The notes beneath the pieces were generated by a model. It saw nothing but the letters and a program-made list of their open reading frames with translations. It ran no database searches and was not told where the DNA came from. This document shows, one piece after another, positions 55,346-63,729 of a stretch of DNA of 64,000 nucleotides (the first letter of the stretch is position 1; each line of letters opens with the position of its first letter). The stretch lies in the NCBI RefSeq assembly GCF_003515705.1, contig NZ_QWEH01000013.1, forward strand, positions 1-64,000, read 5' to 3'. Source of the stretch: Oceanobacillus profundus. Its GTDB lineage: Bacteria; Bacillota; Bacilli; Bacillales; Amphibacillaceae. A program made the translations under genes and the position numbers.

Positions 55346-56146
55346 TTAAAAACTGCGGCCACCGCCACTAAATGAACTACCTCCTCCGGTAATTCCTCCG
55401 CCACCACCTCTTCCACCTCTACTTTTATTATTATTGGAAGGCTTTCGACGTTTCGTAACGGTTTTATTAACAAACATATCCCTTTTGCTGTTTACTCTTG
55501 TATTGTTCTCGTTAAAATACGTGCGGGAGGTAACTGTGACGCGCCCTCCTGAATTATAAACCATGGTACCAACTATAATACCACCAACAGCTAGAGCAAC
55601 CACGAGTTGAAACCACGTTTTTAACAGTACACTTTCTGGATTTACTCCAGGTCTATACTCCATATAATCATTAGACGTACTTATTGCTTGTTGGAATGCC
55701 TGATAAAAATTCTTATCCGAGAGATGGGGAGTAATCTTATCAAGTACTAGCTCGATTCTTTCATTATCTAAGTACTCCTCCCCCCTCTCGAATCCTGCCA
55801 GAAAAACCTCTCTCTTGGTTGGATCCACGCTTACAGTTAACAAAATCGTATTCCCTTTAGGTTGGTCATAGCCGAAAGCATGTTCATCATAAAAATCACC
55901 CATATACGTTTTGATACTTTTTCCACTTGTATCATTCGTAGTATGAATAATAAAATCGGTTTCTTGTTTTTCACCAAATTCTTTTATGCTACCTTCCAAT
56001 TCCATGACTTGTTCTTCTGATAAAAGTTCAGCTGAATCATAAATATATTGTTTCGAACTTGCTTCCACTACTTGTAATGAAAATGATGTGAAAATAAATA
56101 AACTCGTAAATAAAATTGATAATGTAAGAAAGCGTCTGCTCACCAA
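55346..56146 (-). CDS. TPM-domain membrane protein (YdjH type)
   Basis: This protein of 266 aa has a signal peptide (about 1-28) and an extracytoplasmic TPM domain (YIYDSAELLSEEQVMELE, about 35-165). A membrane helix lies near 180, and the cytoplasmic tail ends in Gly/Ser repeats (GGRGGGGG, GGGSSFSGGGRSF). It belongs to the envelope-stress operon and, by analogy with YdjH, works with YdjG to recruit PspA. It overlaps the upstream gene by 7 nt. Confidence 0.9.
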   Translation of the reverse strand: MVSRRFLTLSILFTSLFIFTSFSLQVVEASSKQYIYDSAELLSEEQVMELEGSIKEFGEKQETDFIIHTTNDTSGKSIKTYMGDFYDEHAFGYDQPKGNTILLTVSVDPTKREVFLAGFERGEEYLDNERIELVLDKITPHLSDKNFYQAFQQAISTSNDYMEYRPGVNPESVLLKTWFQLVVALAVGGIIVGTMVYNSGGRVTVTSRTYFNENNTRVNSKRDMFVNKTVTKRRKPSNNNKSRGGRGGGGGITGGGSSFSGGGRSF

Positions 56147-57168
56147 AGAACACCTCCAACAGCATAGGAGATAATTTTCAAGGTGACGAATGCAGCTGCA
56201 GCAATTCCACCAAACCAGCTAGCTACTTTTCCTAGACTAATTGGTGGTTTCCCAACTATCTTTCCTGTCTGACCGTTCATCGCAAAGGTATGTTCTTGCT
56301 TATCAAAATCATAATAAACCATCCAAACAGGTAAAAGAACATAATGTGCTTTTGTTTTTTTCGTACGGATATTTTTACTTTTATAATTTACCGAAGAATA
56401 TCCACTGATGGTTGAACGAATATAGGAGTCTATGTAGGGCTGCACTTTTGTTTTTACCCGAGAAAACAATTCTTCATCACTAAAATTATATTTTTCTGCA
56501 ATGTACCCAGCAAGATATGGGGTCTTGAAATCTTTAAACTTTTGATAATCATATGGTTCTAATTTATCCATTAACGTATCATCCAGCTTTTCAGACGCGT
56601 CTACAGGTACTTTTACATAGCTTAAATCAATATCACGGTACACATCATAAAATTTCTTCTCCGTATAGATGTAATTTCCCCGCGTATACGTCCTCACCCT
56701 TGTTCCGACAGCTTTTACATCTGCTTTACTATCTAAATCATACAACCAAAATGGGACATATAGTCCGGTAATTCCCTTAACTCGATCCGCCGTCATAAAT
56801 CCTTTAGGCGTCAGACGACCGTTGCGACACCATTTACGGAATGCAGCCATTGCTTCTTCCTTACTGATTGTAAAGGGAATAACCTTTGCTGGGGCCAAAT
56901 CACCTGAAAGTCGATCTCCAAGAACGACACCCGCTCCACAGAAACTGCAATTGGTTGCTGTAGTGTCTGCTTCTGTAATGATAACTGCTCCACAGTTATT
57001 ACAATTATACTGCTTCGCTTCATCTTCAGAAAATGTTGTGGTGATAAATTCCTCAGAGAAGTCTTCAATATTATCTTTTCTTCCACAGCTACCACAGGAT
57101 AACATTCCCGATACAGCATCAAACTCCATATCAGATCCGCAGTTCGGACATTTATAATGAATAACCAA
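56140..57168 (-). CDS. Zinc-ribbon membrane protein (YdjG type)
   Basis: This protein of 342 aa has two N-terminal zinc ribbons (CPNCGSD/CGSCGR and CNNCGAV/CSFCGAG), a large soluble domain (about 80-305) and a single C-terminal membrane helix. YdjG of B. subtilis has the same build and helps localise the PspA homologue. GGAGGGG precedes ATG 57168. A perfect hairpin lies between it and pspA. Confidence 0.9.
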   Translation of the reverse strand: MVIHYKCPNCGSDMEFDAVSGMLSCGSCGRKDNIEDFSEEFITTTFSEDEAKQYNCNNCGAVIITEADTTATNCSFCGAGVVLGDRLSGDLAPAKVIPFTISKEEAMAAFRKWCRNGRLTPKGFMTADRVKGITGLYVPFWLYDLDSKADVKAVGTRVRTYTRGNYIYTEKKFYDVYRDIDLSYVKVPVDASEKLDDTLMDKLEPYDYQKFKDFKTPYLAGYIAEKYNFSDEELFSRVKTKVQPYIDSYIRSTISGYSSVNYKSKNIRTKKTKAHYVLLPVWMVYYDFDKQEHTFAMNGQTGKIVGKPPISLGKVASWFGGIAAAAFVTLKIISYAVGGVLW

Positions 57169-57194
57169 TGTTATCCCCTCCTTCCGATGTATAG

Positions 57195-57222
57195 GCAGGC
57201 TACAGTTTATACTGTAGCCTGC
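57195..57222. promoter_or_regulatory. Perfect intercistronic hairpin between pspA and ydjG-type genes
   Basis: GCAGGCTACAGT pairs with ACTGTAGCCTGC over a 4-nt loop, with no T-run afterwards on the minus strand. It is more likely an mRNA-stabilising or processing hairpin than a full terminator. It would let pspA mRNA outlast the distal genes. Confidence 0.7.
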
Positions 57223-57225
57223 AAT

Positions 57226-58002
57226 TTATTGTTCTTCAGTTTTTACTTGTTCCTTTTTGTTTTGAAGCTGTTCTTCACTTTGTACTGGTTCTTGACCATG
57301 TAATTGTGCTTTCAACTCTTCCAGTTCATCATCAACATTTAGCTGTGCCTTTAATGCAGAAAGTTCATTCTCAACTTGAGCATTCGAATCATATTTAGCA
57401 GTTAGATCATTGATATCTTCACCAGTTCCTTTGTTCAGCTCTGCCATCGCATTTGCTTCATCAAGTGACTGATTGATTTTTGCCTCCATTCGATCAAAGG
57501 CTGACATCGAGCGATTTGCTCCGCCCATTGAAGTAGCAAATTCATTTACTTTCTTCTGTGATCTTGCAACAGCTGCTTTTCCTTTTAAAATATTCTTTCT
57601 TGCTTCAAGCTCGCCAATATCTGAAACAAGCTTATCATGCATTTGTCTCATCTGCAGGGCGTTTGCAGAAGCTAGCTCATGGGAGGTTCTCAAATCTGCT
57701 TCTTTCGCTGTAAGCTCTGCTTTCTTCCCAAGGAACTTTCTTGCATCATCTTCATTTCCTGCTTCTAATGCTTTAACAGCGTATTTCTGCATATTTACAA
57801 TATCTGACTGACACTCCTCAAGTTCACGTTGTGCCCGCTTTTCAGCTGCCATAATGGATGCAGTCTCAGATTTTACTTTTCCTAAATCTCGATTCAAATC
57901 TCGTAAGTACTGATCAATCATCTTCTCCGGATTTTCGGCCTTATCCAACAATGCATTGATGTTACTTGACATAATGTCCCTGAACCTTCTTAAAATCTCC
58001 AT
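57226..58002 (-). CDS. pspA: PspA/IM30-family membrane-stress protein
   Basis: This coiled-coil protein of 258 aa has an N-terminal amphipathic helix (MEILRRFRDIMSSNINALLD) and the family segment KAENPEKMIDQYLRDLNRDL. The long helices resemble an ESCRT-III fold, and the tail is Gln/Glu-rich. It binds stressed membranes and forms scaffolds. GGAGGAGA lies before ATG 58002, so the 15-codon extension is rejected. It is the first gene of a SigW-type operon with ydjG, ydjH and ydjI homologues, as in B. subtilis. Confidence 0.95.
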   Translation of the reverse strand: MEILRRFRDIMSSNINALLDKAENPEKMIDQYLRDLNRDLGKVKSETASIMAAEKRAQRELEECQSDIVNMQKYAVKALEAGNEDDARKFLGKKAELTAKEADLRTSHELASANALQMRQMHDKLVSDIGELEARKNILKGKAAVARSQKKVNEFATSMGGANRSMSAFDRMEAKINQSLDEANAMAELNKGTGEDINDLTAKYDSNAQVENELSALKAQLNVDDELEELKAQLHGQEPVQSEEQLQNKKEQVKTEEQ

Positions 58003-58094
58003 TCCACATTCTCCTCCATTTTTTATGTTAATTTTATTATCTAACAATCTTTCAGACTAATAAAGCGATATCTTAAAAATAAACGCTTTATTAA

Positions 58095-58122
58095 TATACG
58101 AGTGTCTTGGAGAAAAGTTTCA
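58095..58122 (-). promoter_or_regulatory. SigW-type ECF promoter of the psp operon
   Basis: The minus strand reads TGAAAC (58122-58117), then 16 nt, then CGTATA (58100-58095), matching the SigW consensus TGAAAC-N16-CGTA. It lies about 95 nt upstream of the pspA start, so envelope stress should switch on the operon. The remaining sequence to 58329 holds no gene. Confidence 0.92.
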
Positions 58123-58329
58123 TATTCAGAGAAAATTTTTAGAAAACTCGGCATTCGTTAAAGGGATTCTTACGAAAGCGTTCTTTGCTTTCTTAGAAGC
58201 CCTTATACTTTGGAGTGCAAGCTTTTAGGCGAATGCCTTAGTTGCATTTATGCAAATTGGTAAGTTTTATACTTTCTTATTTGCCGAGAAGAATGATTAA
58301 GGAGATTTTGATGGAGGTGATTCTGAAGT

Positions 58330-58368
58330 AAAAAAATTGAGCTAGTTACGAATCTTGACTAGCTCAAT
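58330..58368 (-). terminator. Terminator of the heme O synthase gene
   Basis: On the minus strand ATTGAGCTAGT pairs with ACTAGCTCAAT over a 10-nt loop and is followed by TTTTTTA. It lies 35 nt after the stop codon. Confidence 0.88.
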
Positions 58369-58402
58369 ATACAATGTAAAAGAGAAAGTTTATTAAAGCT
58401 TA

Positions 58403-59302
58403 TTACCGAAACATAGGAAGTGTAGTTACCATGCCTAATAAGAAAATAATCATTAGATAGTTAACCGAATAGAGAAAATTCCAATGTGCCCATTTCAAAT
58501 CATCTTTCACAAAAAATCCAGCGATGGCAAGCACAATCCAACCAATATTAAGAAGCATTGCAATCACAACAAACACCGTTCCTAAAGTTGTTAAAAAAAG
58601 CGGAAGCGGTAATAATGCAGCAATATAAATAAACATCTGTCTTTTTGTCATCGTAAAACCATAAACAACTGGTAGCATAGGAACTCCAGCTGCCCGATAT
58701 TCTTCACATTTTTTCATGGCGATTGCAAATGTGTGCGGTATTTGCCAAATGAATAGTAAAAGAAACAGCGTTAGTGGAACGATATGTATTGCATGATCGA
58801 CTGCAGCCCAGCCAATCAATGGTGTTACCGCCCCTGAAACACTGCCGATGACCGTATTTAAGGTGTATCTGCGTTTGGACCATATCGTATATAAAAATAC
58901 ATACGTAAACCAACCAATAAAGGCATACAACGTTGTTTCCAGATTGATAAAAACGAGCATTATAAATCCGAATACGGTCGTTACAATCCCAATCGTCAGC
59001 ACTTGTTTTAATGTAAAGCTTCCCGTAACGGTTGGCCGTTTTTTCGTGCGATCCATAACAGAATCAATATCCGTGTCATACCAATTATTTAATATTAATG
59101 CTCCTGCCATAACAAGTGTGGAACCGAAGCTTACAAGCACAAAATCCAGCCACTGAAAATCCTGCCCCGTAAAATGTAATGCTAAAATATATCCTGCAAG
59201 AACAGGTAAAAAATTAGCAACCAACACACTAAATTTAACCAATAATTTAAGATCCTCTAAAAGAGAATTTTTAACAGCATGCGAATTTACTTTTTCCTTC
59301 AT
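58403..59302 (-). CDS. ctaB: Protoheme IX farnesyltransferase (heme O synthase)
   Basis: This UbiA-family prenyltransferase of 299 aa has nine membrane helices. The first substrate motif is NNWYDTDIDSVMDRTKKRP (about 74-92) and the second is the loop near KCEEYRAAGVPMLP (about 200). It adds a farnesyl group to heme B for terminal oxidases. AGGTG precedes ATG 59302. No ctaA or cox genes are in the window. Confidence 0.95.
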   Translation of the reverse strand: MKEKVNSHAVKNSLLEDLKLLVKFSVLVANFLPVLAGYILALHFTGQDFQWLDFVLVSFGSTLVMAGALILNNWYDTDIDSVMDRTKKRPTVTGSFTLKQVLTIGIVTTVFGFIMLVFINLETTLYAFIGWFTYVFLYTIWSKRRYTLNTVIGSVSGAVTPLIGWAAVDHAIHIVPLTLFLLLFIWQIPHTFAIAMKKCEEYRAAGVPMLPVVYGFTMTKRQMFIYIAALLPLPLFLTTLGTVFVVIAMLLNIGWIVLAIAGFFVKDDLKWAHWNFLYSVNYLMIIFLLGMVTTLPMFR

Positions 59303-59478
59303 CCAATCACCTCTTACCATACTGCTGCTTTTTAGATTTTGCCGTCCATTGAATTTACTGGATACTTGCTTTAAACTGATTACAGTAGAAGACTTATAAG
59401 ATTGATATCACTATCTATCATATAACAACTAATTTCTTGTGAACAGCGTTAAAAATATCCTAAAGTCAGGTGACTAAA

Positions 59479-59970
59479 ATGACAAACTTTACACACTTTA
59501 ATGAACATGGACGAGCAAAAATGGTGGATATCTCTGCCAAAGAGGAATCTGCTCGTAAAGCAATCGCACGATCCAGTGTGCAAATGAAACAAGAAGTTTA
59601 TGAGAATATTACCGAGCAAAAGAATAAAAAAGGGGATGTCCTATCGGTTGCACAAGTAGCTGGTATCATGGCTGCCAAACAAACCTCAAGCCTCATACCA
59701 ATGTGCCATCCTATTCCAATCAGTGGAGTGGATTTATCCTTCGAATGGAATGCACTTGAAGACAAGATGTATGAACTTATTATTGATGCGGAAGTAAAAA
59801 CGGTGGGTGCCACTGGAGTTGAAATGGAAGCACTGACTGCGGCATCCGTAACTGCGCTTACAGTTTACGATATGTGTAAAGCAGTTGATAAAGGCATGAT
59901 TATCGGTCAAACTTATTTGTTGGAGAAAAGTGGCGGGAAAAGCGGTGATTTTAAAAGGGCTGAGTCTTAG
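59479..59970 (+). CDS. moaC: Cyclic pyranopterin monophosphate synthase
   Basis: This protein of 163 aa is MoaC, which forms cyclic pyranopterin monophosphate from the MoaA product in molybdenum cofactor synthesis. Conserved residues are [28 protein letters not shown] (catalytic His/Lys region) and [29 protein letters not shown] precedes ATG 59479. It faces the modB-modA-moaB-mobA genes tail to tail. moaA is not in the window. Confidence 0.97.
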   Translation: MTNFTHFNEHGRAKMVDISAKEESARKAIARSSVQMKQEVYENITEQKNKKGDVLSVAQVAGIMAAKQTSSLIPMCHPIPISGVDLSFEWNALEDKMYELIIDAEVKTVGATGVEMEALTAASVTALTVYDMCKAVDKGMIIGQTYLLEKSGGKSGDFKRAES

Positions 59971-60011
59971 AATCGGTATTACTACCGATTCTCCTCCATT
60001 AAGGCTTCGTT

Positions 60012-60671
60012 TTATACATCCGTACGCATACGGTTAATTACGAATAATAAGACAAAGGAAAAACCAATACTTATTAATACATAATACCAAGCAATTGTTG
60101 TTGCATCTGTTTCAATTGCCAAATAAATTGCCGTTGGAATCGTCTGTGTTTTCCCTGGGATGTTTCCAGCAAACATTAGCGTCGCACCAAATTCACCCAA
60201 TCCACGGGTGAACCCAAGAACAACTCCTGTTAATATCGAACGGATACTTAGGGGAATGACTACCTTCACCAGGGCCATCCACTCTGTTGCGCCATCAACT
60301 TGTGCCGCGCCAATAATATTCGTGTCAACAGATAGAAAACCTGTTTTAATGGATTGATACATTAAAGGAAACGCAACTGTCATTGCTGCGATTATTGCAG
60401 CAGTTGATGTAAATAAAATACTATTTCCAGTTACACTTTCTACCGCTTGTCCAATCCAGCTGTTTTTTCCAAATATAATAATAAGCAGAAATCCAATGAC
60501 AGTTGGAGGAAGAACTAGCGGCAAAAAAAAGATTGTTTCCAGGACTGCATTTATTTTTCGCTCTTTTCGAACCATCCAATACGCTAAAACAACTGCCAAT
60601 AAAAAGGTAAAGACCGTTGCAATGGTGGAAACATAAAAAGATAATTGAACTGGATGCCATGACCATTCCAT
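60012..60671 (-). CDS. modB: Molybdate ABC transporter permease
   Basis: This permease of 219 aa has five or six membrane helices and the EAA motif (GAAQVDGATEWMALVKVVIPLS). GFTRGLGEFGATLMFAGN is typical of ModB. It is the last gene of mobA-moaB-modA-modB. No modC ATPase follows. The next gene, moaC, is on the opposite strand. ModC must come from elsewhere or be replaced by another ATPase. Confidence 0.95.
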   Translation of the reverse strand: MEWSWHPVQLSFYVSTIATVFTFLLAVVLAYWMVRKERKINAVLETIFFLPLVLPPTVIGFLLIIIFGKNSWIGQAVESVTGNSILFTSTAAIIAAMTVAFPLMYQSIKTGFLSVDTNIIGAAQVDGATEWMALVKVVIPLSIRSILTGVVLGFTRGLGEFGATLMFAGNIPGKTQTIPTAIYLAIETDATTIAWYYVLISIGFSFVLLFVINRMRTDV

Positions 60672-60681
60672 TTGAATTCAC

Positions 60682-61461
60682 CTACTCCATAATTAGAAAG
60701 CCGTATTTACGGAAAATATCTTTTGCCTCATTCTCTAACACATACTGATAAAAGGCTTCGCGTGCTTGCATAACCTCAGATTGTTGTTCTTCACTTTCAA
60801 TAATTGCTGCATAATATTCAATCGTAGCGTGAAGACTCGGGTCAAATCGATCAATTACTGTCACATCATCCCGAGCAATTACATCACTAGCATAGACAAT
60901 ACCAACGTCAACCGCTCCTTGGCTCACTAATGTAACAACTTGACTAACATCTTTTGTAAATACAAGCATTTGTCTGTCTTGCAGTTCTTCCCAAACACCT
61001 ATATTTTCCAATACCTCTTTTGCGTATGTACCCGCTGGAACTGCATCAGGTGTACCGACTGCTATACTTCCACCTTGCTGCATTAAATCATCTCTAGAAT
61101 TTAAATCCGTTTGATTCGATTTGATAAGTACAAGCTCATTTTGAAAGATAGCAGTTCCATCTTGTACCATATCCTGCTTCACTAGTTTATCATAATCTGT
61201 TTTCGAAGCAGAAAAAAATAAATCAATTGGTGCCCCCTGTTCGATTTGCTTTCTTAGTGCTCCGGATCCTCCAAAATTATAAGAAATCTTAATTGCAGGA
61301 TGCTCTTTTTCAAAGGCTTCCTTAACTTCCAATAAACTATCGGTCATGCTAGCTGCAGCAGAAACCGTTAATTCTGCAGTCTTTTCAGATTCTGAATCAT
61401 TGGCACAACCAGCTAAAACTAACAGGAATAATAAAGTCAATTTAATCGTCATTTTTTTCAT
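60682..61461 (-). CDS. modA: Molybdate-binding lipoprotein
   Basis: This protein of 259 aa has a lipoprotein signal (LLVLAGC, Cys about 19) and the ModA fold. It shows TVSAAASMTDSLLEV, NFGGSGALRKQIEQGAPIDLFFSAS and GAVDVGIVYASD, which provide the Ser, Ala and Tyr residues that hold molybdate in the family. It sits between moaB and modB, with 10 nt to modB. Confidence 0.96.
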   Translation of the reverse strand: MKKMTIKLTLLFLLVLAGCANDSESEKTAELTVSAAASMTDSLLEVKEAFEKEHPAIKISYNFGGSGALRKQIEQGAPIDLFFSASKTDYDKLVKQDMVQDGTAIFQNELVLIKSNQTDLNSRDDLMQQGGSIAVGTPDAVPAGTYAKEVLENIGVWEELQDRQMLVFTKDVSQVVTLVSQGAVDVGIVYASDVIARDDVTVIDRFDPSLHATIEYYAAIIESEEQQSEVMQAREAFYQYVLENEAKDIFRKYGFLIME

Positions 61462-61467
61462 CTGTCA

Positions 61468-61980
61468 TCATCCTAAATCCTTCTTAATTTCCTTCACCAT
61501 ATGTCCGATTTCAGGCAAAATCAAGCGCTCCATTGCTAATGTTACAGCACCTGTTGAACCAGGAATGGAAAAAATCAAGCGATGATTGGCAACCCCACAG
61601 GTTGCTCGGGATAAAATACTGGCAGTACCAATATCATATTGATAGCTCAAATAGCGAAAAAGCTCTCCAAATCCTGGGAGATGCTTGTCAAATAAAGGTT
61701 CAATTGACTCAATCGTGACATCACGATAGGATATACCAGTTCCGCCATTTACAATTACAGCATCAATTCTATTACTATAAATAGCCTTTTCAACTGTCAT
61801 ACGAATTTGCTCCCGCTCATCCGGGATGATTTTATACAAAGAAACTTGATGGTTTGCTTCCTTTAATAGTTCCATAATCTTTTTGCCGCTTTTATCTGTA
61901 TCCTTTGTTCGTGTATCACTGACTGTAATAACTGCAATCGAAATATTGTGTGCAGCATCTTTTTTATGGTTCACTAACAT
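61468..61980 (-). CDS. moaB: Molybdenum cofactor biosynthesis protein MoaB
   Basis: This protein of 170 aa has the MoCF-binding fold: IAVITVSDTRTKDTDKSG, then VNGGTGISYRDVTIE, then the conserved FGELFRYLSY and IPGSTGAVTLAME. MoaB/MogA proteins adenylate molybdopterin before metal insertion. The frame can start at GTG 61989 or ATG 61980, and I choose ATG. It lies 6 nt upstream of modA. Confidence 0.95.
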   Translation of the reverse strand: MLVNHKKDAAHNISIAVITVSDTRTKDTDKSGKKIMELLKEANHQVSLYKIIPDEREQIRMTVEKAIYSNRIDAVIVNGGTGISYRDVTIESIEPLFDKHLPGFGELFRYLSYQYDIGTASILSRATCGVANHRLIFSIPGSTGAVTLAMERLILPEIGHMVKEIKKDLG

Positions 61981-61997
61981 TCCGCTCACTTCCCTAT

Positions 61998-62594
61998 TTA
62001 TTTATCCTCTTGCTTTTTTACCCATTTTTGATAATCTGCCTGATGATTAATATTTATAAAAGACTGTTCTTCTTCCATATCTACATACTTTACATTACAT
62101 TTATCCAAAAGCTTTCTTAATGAGCGATGCTCGTGGTCTAATTGGTACTTAATTAATCCCTTGACTGAATTACGATAAATAGCAATCAGGGGCTGGAGTT
62201 TTCCTTTAGCGATTGGGATAATAGCGTCAACGTCTTGATCCATATGCTTCATTAGTGTTCTAAATATAGATTGATTCATAAACGGAACATCAATCGGAAT
62301 AACAAGATACCATTCGGCTTTCATTTGTTCCATAGCAGTCAAAATACCTGCTAATGGTCCATGTCCCTGATATTCCTCCCTATCCTGAATAATCGTCATT
62401 TTTGTTTCACTGGACTGGAAACGATGCTTCAGTTCAGGACTTGTCACCATAACCATTTTTTCCACTATTGGGGTTAAAGCATCCATTGAATGTTGATAAA
62501 ATGCTTTTCCATCCTTCGTCGCAAAGGCCTTTGGTTGCCCAAACCTCATCGACTTTCCACCTGCTAATATAATGCCTGCTATTTTTTCATTCAC
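61998..62594 (-). CDS. mobA: Molybdenum cofactor guanylyltransferase
   Basis: This protein of 198 aa has the nucleotidyltransferase motif GIILAGGKSMRFGQPKA at the N-terminus and the metal-site PIDVPFMNQ near 98. It transfers GMP to molybdopterin to form MGD for nitrate reductase and related enzymes. GTG 62594 lies 8 nt after AGGAG. It is divergent from fnr and is the first gene of mobA-moaB-modA-modB. Confidence 0.95.
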   Translation of the reverse strand: MNEKIAGIILAGGKSMRFGQPKAFATKDGKAFYQHSMDALTPIVEKMVMVTSPELKHRFQSSETKMTIIQDREEYQGHGPLAGILTAMEQMKAEWYLVIPIDVPFMNQSIFRTLMKHMDQDVDAIIPIAKGKLQPLIAIYRNSVKGLIKYQLDHEHRSLRKLLDKCNVKYVDMEEEQSFININHQADYQKWVKKQEDK

Positions 62595-62620
62595 ATTAAA
62601 AACTCCTTTGTAATAGAAGT

Positions 62621-62636
62621 TTGTACAAATTTCACA
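62621..62636. promoter_or_regulatory. Candidate Fnr box in the mobA/fnr divergent region
   Basis: TTGTA-CAAATT-TCACA matches the right half of the Fnr/Crp pattern TGTGA-N6-TCACA fully and the left half at three of five bases. It lies about 30 nt from the mobA start and 80 nt from the fnr start. Anaerobic control of both is plausible. Confidence 0.45.
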
Positions 62637-62715
62637 ATGTTGTAACCACGCTTACATCATCTCTAATGGTAAAATAGATATGATATGGTTTGCATTCAAC
62701 AAGGAGGCTACTGAT

Positions 62716-63438
62716 ATGCGAACAAGTTTATTATTAAGTGCACGTCAGAACGAAGATACGATTTCTCCTGAACTGAGAACATTGATGGATTCAATCAGCA
62801 CGCTTAAAGAAATGAATCAAGACACCTTCCTATTTCACGAAGGTGCAGATGCACATGATATTTATATTATTAAATCAGGACTTGTACAAGTTTCTAAATT
62901 AACAGCAGATGGAAAAGAAATGATTTTAAGAATTTGTAAGGATAACGATATCATTGGTGAGTTAACTCTGTTTAGTGATCATCCCAAATATTTACTTAGC
63001 GCAAAGGTTTTACAAGCTGGAGAAGTATTTGTTATTAATAAAAATCAACTGGAAAAAGCTTTAATGACGAATAGCCAACTAACCTTTGAATTTATGAAAT
63101 GGACGAGTAACCACATGCGTAAATTCCAGTCTAAAATAAGAGATTTATTGTTAAATGGAAAAAAAGGTGCACTGTATTCGACACTCATCCGTTTATCCAA
63201 TAGCTACGGAACGAAGCAGGTTGATGGCATTTTAATTAATTTAACCTTAACAAATCAAGAATTGGCTAAGTTTATTGCAGCCACGAGAGAAAGTGTCAAT
63301 CGTATGCTTGTCGAACTTAGAAAGCTCAACGTCATTTCCATTGATAAGTCTGGCAAAATACTCATTAAGGATATTGACTATTTACGCGAACAAATTGGAT
63401 GTGAAAATTGTCCGGTTGATATATGCAATATTAATTAG
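62716..63438 (+). CDS. fnr: Fnr-family anaerobic regulator
   Basis: This Crp/Fnr regulator of 240 aa has a cyclic-nucleotide-like beta barrel (about 35-120), a dimer helix and a winged helix (LTNQELAKFIAATRESVNRMLVEL). Three Cys at 229, 232 and 237 (CENCPVDIC) and Asp143 match the ligands of the [4Fe-4S] cluster in B. subtilis Fnr, where the cluster is C-terminal and an Asp is the fourth ligand. It should activate nitrate-respiration genes without oxygen. AAGGAGG precedes ATG 62716. Confidence 0.95.
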   Translation: MRTSLLLSARQNEDTISPELRTLMDSISTLKEMNQDTFLFHEGADAHDIYIIKSGLVQVSKLTADGKEMILRICKDNDIIGELTLFSDHPKYLLSAKVLQAGEVFVINKNQLEKALMTNSQLTFEFMKWTSNHMRKFQSKIRDLLLNGKKGALYSTLIRLSNSYGTKQVDGILINLTLTNQELAKFIAATRESVNRMLVELRKLNVISIDKSGKILIKDIDYLREQIGCENCPVDICNIN

Positions 63439-63517
63439 GAAATATTTTAATATCTCAGCTTTGCAGCTTGAATATGGCAAGTAAACCTTGCTCTAATTAA
63501 GCTATGATGCTCTTAGT

Positions 63518-63547
63518 CCTTCATCTTGTAGATGAGGGATTTTTTCT
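63518..63547 (+). terminator. Intrinsic terminator after fnr
   Basis: CCTTCATCT pairs with AGATGAGGG over a 3-nt loop and runs into TTTTTT. The stretch from here to 63729 shows no gene. Confidence 0.85.
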
Positions 63548-63729
63548 CTAAAATGATGATTATCTTTCGCAGCCTTTTTCTTCCCATCGTGGTAAGCTCT
63601 CTCGGTTGATCGCTTATACTTTTCACTCTTATCTACCCTGACTGCTTGTTTCTCGGGTGATTTCTAACCCTCTGTCATACTCTAGCCCTTGAAAACGATC
63701 TAGAACACAAGAATTTAGATATCCTTATC

